A stretch of 64,000 bases of DNA. Source: Acidobacteriota bacterium (GTDB lineage: Bacteria > Acidobacteriota > Thermoanaerobaculia > Multivoradales > Multivoraceae). Positions within the stretch are counted from its first letter, which is position 1. Every line of letters starts with the position of its first letter. The notes beneath the pieces were generated by a model. The model was not told the DNA's origin. It searched no databases and saw nothing but the letters and a program-made list of their open reading frames with translations. The position numbers and the translations under genes were made by a program. The stretch is from the NCBI GenBank assembly GCA_028877275.1, contig JAPPFP010000009.1:290889-354888 (forward strand), in the 5' to 3' direction. Shown in pieces: positions 57,741 through 64,000 of this stretch.

Positions 57741-58356
57741 GCGCGTCGTAGAGATCGAGCAACTGGCGCCGGAAGCGCCGCTCCTGGATCTGCTCCTCGA
57801 GCAGCCGCCTGAAGTCGTCCCTCGAGGGCAGGTAGCGGCCCATCTGCGAGACGAGCGAGAACTTCTCGGTGTCCGCGAAACGGGCGTCGAGTTCCAGCAG
57901 GGCGTCGTAGTAGTCGAAGTCGTTCTTGATCAGGTCGCTCTCCCCGGCTTCGGCCATGACCAGGGCGACCCGGTGGTAGGGGGCCACGAGCGATCGCGTC
58001 GATCCGGGAATCTCGTGGGCGACGATCTTCACTTCGTCGCCGACGGCGAAGCGGTCGCGCAGCTCGCGCGCCGTGAGCGGCCGCTTCGCGCAGCTCTCGT
58101 CCGTCGTCTCGATGGTCACCGCGTAGCGCGAGCGGGGTCGGGGCAGGTGAACAGCCCCTTCGACCTGGACTTCGAGCTGGAAGGCGCCGCCGTCTTCCAG
58201 CGGCAGCGCGGCCGCCTCGGTCACGAAGCCGCGGAAGACGTAGATGTCCTGGGGAAAGAGGCCGTGGAGCTCGGGGCCGGGGCAGTCCTGGGCGGTCGCG
58301 GTGCCAACGGTCAGGGCCGCACACAGCGTGGCGACGCGGAGCAGGGCTCGACTCAT
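57727..58356 (-). CDS. Exported protein of unknown function
   Basis: 209 aa; signal peptide MSRALLRVATLCAALTVGTATAQDCPG; overlaps the MATE gene by ATGA. Confidence 0.75.
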   Translation of the reverse strand: MSRALLRVATLCAALTVGTATAQDCPGPELHGLFPQDIYVFRGFVTEAAALPLEDGGAFQLEVQVEGAVHLPRPRSRYAVTIETTDESCAKRPLTARELRDRFAVGDEVKIVAHEIPGSTRSLVAPYHRVALVMAEAGESDLIKNDFDYYDALLELDARFADTEKFSLVSQMGRYLPSRDDFRRLLEEQIQERRFRRQLLDLYDALREP

Positions 58357-59795
58357 GCGGGTTCAGGCGCCTCGGTGGCGGCATCCACCGACAGTTCGCC
58401 GCCGCTGGCGGGAGCACCGAGCGGGGACTCGCCGCGGCCTATGCTGGCGATCGCCCGGCGCAGTCCGGCCGCGAGCCAGGCGAGCGCGACCGAGGCTGAG
58501 ATGACGGTGCCGATCAGGGACGAGTACCAGACCCACTGCACCGGTCCGCGCAGCCAGAAGGTCGCAGCCCAGGCCAGGGGAGCGCTGATCAGGATGACTC
58601 GCAGCAGGGACAGCCAGAGCTCCGGGGAGCCACGGCCCAGGCCCTGAAGGCTGCGGCCGGTGAGGATGGAAACCCCGATGAAGGGGTAAGCGAAGACGAC
58701 CACTCGCAGGTAGTCGACGCCCAAGGAGCGGATCCCGGGACTGTCGGTGAAAAAGGCGACGAGGGCGGGCGCCAGGACATAGAACGCCGCGGCGATCGCG
58801 ATGCTGAGCAGGATCGTCCGCACCATCGCGTAGCGGACGATCTCCCGCAGCAGATCGCCCCGCCGCGCGCCGTAGAACATGCCGACCAGGGTCACCAGGC
58901 CGGAAGCGATCGCGACCTGGGGCAGGATGACGACGTGGTCGAGACGACTGCCGATCTGAAGCGCGGCCACCGCGTCCGGCGTGTGCTCGACCAGAATGCG
59001 GTTCAGTACGCCGCCGCCGAGCGACATGACCAGGAACGACAGCGAGGCGGGCAGGCCGATGACGCAGATGCTGCGGATGATCGCGCTGTCGTAGCGGAAG
59101 TTCGCGAGGTCGAAGCGGACGTAGGAGAGCTTGGCGACGAACAGCAGGTAGACGAAGACCAGGGCGGCCGCGGCCTGGCTGACGATCGTCGCCAGGGCGG
59201 CGCCGGCCACGCCCATGCCGAAGGTGAAGATGAAGAGCGGGTCGAGGGCGATGTTCAGCACGGTGGCGGCGCCCTGGACGATCACCGGCGTCTTCACGTT
59301 CCCTTCGCCCGAGAGGATCGACCGGAAGAAGACGGCCAGGATCATGAAGGGGTAGCCGCAGGCCAACACCCGGAAGTAGCTCCAGGCCTGGGGGACGAGT
59401 TCGGCCGGGACGCCGAGCGCGTGAAGCAGGGGGATACCGAACACGAGCGCCGAACCCGTCGTCAGTGCGGCGACCAGGGCGCCGATCAGCACCGAGTGCT
59501 CGGCGGCGCGGTCGGCGCGCACCCGGTCGCGGGCGCCGATCGCCTGCGCGATCACCGCCGTGATGCCGGTGCCCAGGCCGAAGGTCACGCCCATCGCCAG
59601 GAACACGAGCGGCATGTTGAAGGCGAGAGCGGTCAGCGCCTCCGGGCTCACCCGGCCGACGAAGAACATGTCGACGATCATGTAGAGCGTCTGGATCGAC
59701 ATGCCGATCAGGATCGGCATCGCCAATAGCCACAGCGCTCGCCGCGGATTCTCGGCGAAGCGGTCGAGACGGTCGGCCCCCGGACGCTCCTGCAT
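58353..59795 (-). CDS. MATE-family efflux transporter
   Basis: 480 aa, 12-TM-like; PILIGMSIQTLYMIVDMFFVGRVSPEALTALAFNMPL. Confidence 0.94.
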   Translation of the reverse strand: MQERPGADRLDRFAENPRRALWLLAMPILIGMSIQTLYMIVDMFFVGRVSPEALTALAFNMPLVFLAMGVTFGLGTGITAVIAQAIGARDRVRADRAAEHSVLIGALVAALTTGSALVFGIPLLHALGVPAELVPQAWSYFRVLACGYPFMILAVFFRSILSGEGNVKTPVIVQGAATVLNIALDPLFIFTFGMGVAGAALATIVSQAAAALVFVYLLFVAKLSYVRFDLANFRYDSAIIRSICVIGLPASLSFLVMSLGGGVLNRILVEHTPDAVAALQIGSRLDHVVILPQVAIASGLVTLVGMFYGARRGDLLREIVRYAMVRTILLSIAIAAAFYVLAPALVAFFTDSPGIRSLGVDYLRVVVFAYPFIGVSILTGRSLQGLGRGSPELWLSLLRVILISAPLAWAATFWLRGPVQWVWYSSLIGTVISASVALAWLAAGLRRAIASIGRGESPLGAPASGGELSVDAATEAPEPA

Positions 59796-59913
59796 CGGCG
59801 CAGACTACATCGGGGCTTCCGGCCTTCGCGCTTCGGTGATCCGGATGGCGCTTCTTCTTGTATAGTCCGGCCCAACTGCACCCCAAGCCACCCAAGAAGG
59901 CACAGGAGGTCCC

Positions 59914-61650
59914 ATGTTCCGACCCGCTCCGTCCCTGGTCGCAATGACCAGCTTCGCAGTCCTCGCGCTCGTCGCGTCCGCGACCGTCGCGGCGGCCCCG
60001 AACGCGAACAACCTCGACGCACCGCTGACCGTTTACACGGGCTCGGTCGTCGGCAATGACGGCACGCCGATTCGCGGCGCCACCGTGTCGCTTTTCTCGA
60101 CCGACGAGCAGCGCAGCATTTCGGTCTACAGCCAGCCGGACGGCACCTACAAGCTGCCCGCCGTTCCCGCCGGCAAGTACAAGCTCCGCGTCCGCCTGAC
60201 CGGCTGGCTCGACGAGTGGAAGGACCTCAAGGAAACGACCGAGCCGACCCCGATCCAGGTCCGGTTGCGCCAGGCCGAAGGTTGGGCCCTGCAGTCGCAG
60301 CGCCCCGCGCACGACCTGATGAACATGCTGGAGTGGGAGGACGAGGCGGACGCGCTGAACTTCAAGATGATGTGCGCCTACTGCCACCAGGTCGGCACCG
60401 TCGGCTTCCGCTCCCCCGAGGAACCGGTCGACTGGGAGGTCATGCTGACCCGGATGGACGGCTTCCAGGGCCTGTACAAGCACACCCAGGACATCCTGGT
60501 CGACAAGATCGTGGACGTCTACGGCCGCGACGCGGAAGAGAACTGGACGAACTTCGAGCCGCCTGAGCCGCCGTCCGGCGAGTCGCTCAAGGGCGAGGTC
60601 CGCGAGTGGCTGATGGGCGACCAGGCCGGTGCCGTGATCCACGACCTCGAGCTGGGCGACGACGGTCTCGTCTACACCGTCGACATGGCACAGGACGTGA
60701 TCGAGACCCTCGACCCGGCCACCGGCGAGCGGGCCTTCTACACCGTGCCCGGCGGCAAGGACTACCTCTCGCCGTCCAGTCCGACCACTGGCATCCATTC
60801 GATCGAGAAGGCCGAGGACGGCAACATGTGGGTCACCCTCGCCTACTCGGGCCAGATGGGTGAGTTCGACGTCGAAACGAAGGAATGGCGGCTCGGCTCC
60901 GGCCGCACCGCTCCGCGCCCGCGCGGCGGCTACCCGCACACTCTGCGCTTCGCGCCGGACGGGATCCTCTGGTGGACCGATGCCGGCAGCCCGAACGGCG
61001 TCGGCGTCATGTCGCTCGATCCCGAGACCTGGGACGGCAAGCGCTGGGAAGTCACCGAGTACAAGCTGCCGACCAAGGACCAGGTCCGCGGCGGCGGCGC
61101 CCGCGGTGAGTCCCGCGGCGTGACTCCGTACGGCATCGACGTGGCGCCGAACGGCCATGTCTTCTACAGCAAGCTGAACGGCCAGCGCGTGGGCCGGATC
61201 CGCCCGCAGCTCGATGCCGACGATCCGGAGCGGATCGTCGAGTGGAAGCCGCCGGTCCACGGCCCGCGCCGCCTGCACGTGGCCCCCGACGGCATCGTCT
61301 GGGTGCCGGGCTGGGCCTCGGGCGACGTCGCGTCGTTCGACGAGAATCTGGAAGAGTGGACGGTCTACGACCTGCCGCACGGCCCGAACTCGCTGCCCTA
61401 CGCGCTGAACATCAACCCGACCAACGGCGAGGTCTGGATCACCGGCACCGGCACAGACTCGATGCTCCGCTTCGATCCGAAGACGGAGAAGTTCGTCGAG
61501 TACCGGATGCCGATGATGGTCACCTACACCCGCGAGATCGAGTTCGACGAGGCCGGCAACGCCTGGACCACGAACTCGAACGCTCCGTCCCGTCACGCCG
61601 AGCACCGTCAGGGCTCGGTGCTGATGATCTCGTCGGGCGGCGGCGAGTAG
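59914..61650 (+). CDS. Exported fusion: carboxypeptidase-regulatory-like domain, CXXCH heme motif and virginiamycin-B-lyase-like beta-propeller
   Basis: 578 aa; signal peptide; VVGNDGTPIRGATVSLFSTDEQRSISVYSQPDGTYKLPAVPAGKYKLRVR; CAYCH at 60373-60387; propeller repeats (APDGIVWVPGWASGDVASFDENLEEWTVYDLP). RBS aggagg at 59904. Confidence 0.88.
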   Translation: MFRPAPSLVAMTSFAVLALVASATVAAAPNANNLDAPLTVYTGSVVGNDGTPIRGATVSLFSTDEQRSISVYSQPDGTYKLPAVPAGKYKLRVRLTGWLDEWKDLKETTEPTPIQVRLRQAEGWALQSQRPAHDLMNMLEWEDEADALNFKMMCAYCHQVGTVGFRSPEEPVDWEVMLTRMDGFQGLYKHTQDILVDKIVDVYGRDAEENWTNFEPPEPPSGESLKGEVREWLMGDQAGAVIHDLELGDDGLVYTVDMAQDVIETLDPATGERAFYTVPGGKDYLSPSSPTTGIHSIEKAEDGNMWVTLAYSGQMGEFDVETKEWRLGSGRTAPRPRGGYPHTLRFAPDGILWWTDAGSPNGVGVMSLDPETWDGKRWEVTEYKLPTKDQVRGGGARGESRGVTPYGIDVAPNGHVFYSKLNGQRVGRIRPQLDADDPERIVEWKPPVHGPRRLHVAPDGIVWVPGWASGDVASFDENLEEWTVYDLPHGPNSLPYALNINPTNGEVWITGTGTDSMLRFDPKTEKFVEYRMPMMVTYTREIEFDEAGNAWTTNSNAPSRHAEHRQGSVLMISSGGGE

Positions 61651-61673
61651 GCGGCTCGGCCAGACGCAGTTCG

Positions 61674-61699
61674 ACGGCCGGTCCTTCGGGGCCGGCCGT
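61674..61699 (+). terminator. Hairpin terminator candidate
   Basis: acggccggtcc-ttcg-gggccggccgt, 11-bp stem (one G-U) with TTCG tetraloop, 24 nt after the 61650 stop, between convergent genes; only a weak T tract follows. Confidence 0.65.
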
Positions 61700-61740
61700 T
61701 TGCGTCTTGGAGGTTGGGGCGCCGGCGGACCTGAAGTCCC

Positions 61741-62598
61741 CTAGAACGAGTACCTGAGCGAGTTCGACAGCACGACATCCGTCTCCTTGATCCCGGTGGG
61801 CGGCTCGCTGTCGTGGGCGACGTTCAGGTTGATCGCCAGGGCTAGGCGGCGGAGGAGCTGGATCTCGAACGAGGTCTCGGAGAGCACGCGGTAGTCCTCG
61901 GCGCGGTCGAACCGGGTCTGGAAGTAGAGAGTCTCGACCAGGCGGAGGCGTTCGTCCCTGCTGTTGTAGCGAACGGTCAGGTAGTTGGTGGACCGGTGGT
62001 GTTCGCTGCGCCGCGCGTCGGAGAGCTCCGCGGGGAGATCCAGGGTCTCCCGCTCGAGCATGTAGCCGGTGCCGAGGAAGACCTCCGCGCGCGGCGCTTT
62101 GAGCACCTGGAAGCGGCCGCCGCCGCCGAACAGGAGCCGCTGTTCGAGCCGGGTGAACTCGTTGAACTGGTGCTGGCCGAATACCTCGTACGAGAACCGG
62201 CCACTGTGTTCGCGGATGAACCGCAGGTGGCTGAGCGCGTTGTTGACGAAACGGCTCTCGTTCAGCCGGGTGAAGGAGTAGTTCGACGTCAGGAAGATGA
62301 CGTTGGTAGGACGTTGCGGGGCTTCTTCGCCGTCCGTCGATTCCGCTTCACCGGAGTCGGATGCCCCGTTGGCGTGCATCCAGGCGTACTGGACGCGGGC
62401 GCCGGCGCCCAGGACTTCTCGCTCGGTGTTGCCGCGCTGGAGTGAGGAACTGAGATCGATCGTGCTGCCCCATCCCGGCTCCTCGGCGCCGACGCGCATG
62501 CTCTCCGTGTTCACCTGGCCCGCGGCGGGCAGCGCAAATGCGTTCGCCGTCGCCAGGGCGGCGAGCAGGCGCACGGCAACGGCGTATCGGCGTCTCAT
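61741..62598 (-). CDS. DUF481-like outer-membrane beta-barrel protein
   Basis: 286 aa from ATG 62598; signal peptide; GWGSTIDLSSSLQRGNTEREVLGAGARVQYAW, ends with aromatic SLRYSF. Confidence 0.8.
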   Translation of the reverse strand: MRRRYAVAVRLLAALATANAFALPAAGQVNTESMRVGAEEPGWGSTIDLSSSLQRGNTEREVLGAGARVQYAWMHANGASDSGEAESTDGEEAPQRPTNVIFLTSNYSFTRLNESRFVNNALSHLRFIREHSGRFSYEVFGQHQFNEFTRLEQRLLFGGGGRFQVLKAPRAEVFLGTGYMLERETLDLPAELSDARRSEHHRSTNYLTVRYNSRDERLRLVETLYFQTRFDRAEDYRVLSETSFEIQLLRRLALAINLNVAHDSEPPTGIKETDVVLSNSLRYSF

Positions 62599-62609
62599 GG
62601 GGCGCAACG

Positions 62610-63998
62610 CTACTGCGGAAACGCCGACGTGTCGGCGAGGCCGCAGAAGGCTCGGCTCGGGTTCGTGTAGGTGCGCGTGATGCGGCCGACTTTGTCCGTG
62701 ACGGTAAGCCGGTAGTCGACGTCGGTGAGGCCGGCGGCGAAGAGCCAGAAGGCGTTGTTGTGCGCCCTGCCGTCCAGCACCTTCACCGCGAGTTCGATGT
62801 TGCCGGGCGAGAAGAAGGACATGTAGCCGGTGGCGTCGGTGCCCGGGAAGGGCGAGGCCGCGCCGGTCTCGCCGTCGGCCTTCGTCCAGACGGCGGTGAT
62901 CTCGAACCGGCCGTCGAGCAGGCAGAGCGCATGGGGCCCGCAGTCGCCCCGTGTCTCGCTTGATCGGTCCGGGACGTCGGCGGCACTGCCCGGCGGCGCC
63001 TCGCCGGTCGCGTCCGCGGGTTCGGCAAAGGCCATCGTGTCGCCTCGGCCGCACACCTCCCCAGGCGGATTGCGGTAGACCACGACCCGGTCCCGCAGCG
63101 TGTCGGTCACGGTCAACCAGTACTCGACGTCGGAGAGGGCGCCGTAGAACACCCAGCGGTGATCGTTGATGGTGCTGCCGTCGAGGATCTTCAGGACCAG
63201 TTCCACGTTGTCAGGGGAGAAGAAGGTGGCGATGCCGCTCTCGTCGCTCAGCCGGCTCAGCGAGCCGGTGCCCCGCTCGCCGTTGTGCTGGGACTCCCAC
63301 TCGACCTCGACGCGGAAGCGACCTCCGGCAAGACAGAGAGCGTCCTCGCTGTCGTTGCAGCCCGGACCGGCGGTCGTGTCCTGGATGACGCCCACGGCGC
63401 GGGCCTCCGGCAGGTCTGCGCCGCCATCGACGTCGCTCAACGTGAAATCGAAGAGTTCACTTCGCTCTACTTCGCCGTCCACCATGAGGGGCACCGTGAC
63501 GTCCCTGGGACCCGATTCGCCGTGCCGCCAGGTCAGACGGCCCGAGACGGCGTTGAAGTCCGTTTCCTCCGCCGAACGGGGCGCCGTTCGGTAGTCGACC
63601 GCGACGTCACCTTCCACGCCGCCTCGCCGCTCAACCGTCACCGTGGCCAGGCCGCCCTCCTGGCCGACGAAGGCCGGAGCGGTGAACTCGATCGAACCGG
63701 CGGGGTTCGCGGGCTCGCCGCGCGGGTCGATCCAGATTCTCATGCGTCGGGGAGCGTCGATGCCGCGGCTCATCGCCTCGAACTCGAAGCGGAGGTCGCG
63801 CGGCTCGATGTTCGTGGCGTTCGGGAGGAGCGGCAGGCGGATGATGCGAGGTGACGCGTCACCATGCTCCCAGCGGATCTCGCCTTCGGTAGGACGGAAG
63901 TCCCGGCCGGCGCGGGCGGTGCCGTTGCGGGCGCGGTAGGCGAGAGTCGCCGCGCCGTCGCTGCCGCCCTCGCGGCTGATCTCGATGGTGATTGCACC
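62610..63998 (-). CDS. Extracellular Calx-beta and repeat-domain protein (partial, runs off right edge)
   Basis: Frame stays open upstream of the listed ATG 63773 to the window end (GAITIEISREGGSDGAATLAYRARNGTARAGRDFRPTEGEIRWEHGDASPRIIRLP...); Calx-beta-like units then two ~95-aa repeats (CLAGGRFRVEVEWE... / CLLDGRFEITAVWT...). Confidence 0.82.
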   Translation of the reverse strand, partial: GAITIEISREGGSDGAATLAYRARNGTARAGRDFRPTEGEIRWEHGDASPRIIRLPLLPNATNIEPRDLRFEFEAMSRGIDAPRRMRIWIDPRGEPANPAGSIEFTAPAFVGQEGGLATVTVERRGGVEGDVAVDYRTAPRSAEETDFNAVSGRLTWRHGESGPRDVTVPLMVDGEVERSELFDFTLSDVDGGADLPEARAVGVIQDTTAGPGCNDSEDALCLAGGRFRVEVEWESQHNGERGTGSLSRLSDESGIATFFSPDNVELVLKILDGSTINDHRWVFYGALSDVEYWLTVTDTLRDRVVVYRNPPGEVCGRGDTMAFAEPADATGEAPPGSAADVPDRSSETRGDCGPHALCLLDGRFEITAVWTKADGETGAASPFPGTDATGYMSFFSPGNIELAVKVLDGRAHNNAFWLFAAGLTDVDYRLTVTDKVGRITRTYTNPSRAFCGLADTSAFPQ

Positions 63999-64000
63999 CG

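Noticed and set aside
1-64000. CRISPR arrays, tRNA/rRNA genes, IS elements, prophage
   Set aside because: No regularly spaced direct repeats, tRNA-like cloverleaf, rRNA or transposase/integrase sequence noticed by eye; a tRNAscan/ISfinder run would be needed to exclude them.

Overview
A 64 kb window of high-GC, gene-dense bacterial chromosome with about 55 CDSs on both strands, little intergenic space, and no rRNA, tRNA, CRISPR array or transposase that I could recognise. Gene content (LpxL-like acyltransferase, TolC/RND efflux, DUF481-like outer-membrane protein, Calx-beta and FFDP/FFSP-type repeat proteins) fits a diderm, possibly Acidobacteriota-like organism; that taxonomic guess is inference. 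Main blocks: pheST; an operon with two 4Fe-4S paralogs, a small HTH protein and a luciferase-like monooxygenase; pdxH; an ERG4/ERG24-type sterol-reductase homolog next to boxB/boxC; a polyamine-type ABC transporter with tandem substrate-binding proteins; a MamK-like actin coupled to a murein amidase; a TolC/RND efflux operon; galK and a GH20 hexosaminidase; recD2; an SSS symporter with a DUF4212-like subunit; a sulfatase; a heme/B12-type ABC transporter; ppx; a single-chain BC-BCCP-CT acyl-CoA carboxylase; and a cytochrome c/beta-propeller fusion. The most interesting leads are (i) the MamK-like actin without other mam genes, beside an amidase; (ii) a 157-nt element closed by a ~24-bp stem in a repeat-rich intergenic island at 53.2-53.7 kb; (iii) a REP-like palindromic module shared between that island and the 5' end of an amidohydrolase gene, where it is translated; (iv) the bacterial sterol-reductase homolog beside benzoate-epoxidation genes; and (v) the paired Fe-S/luciferase operon. 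All family calls come from reading the translations. No database search, alignment or folding program was run.
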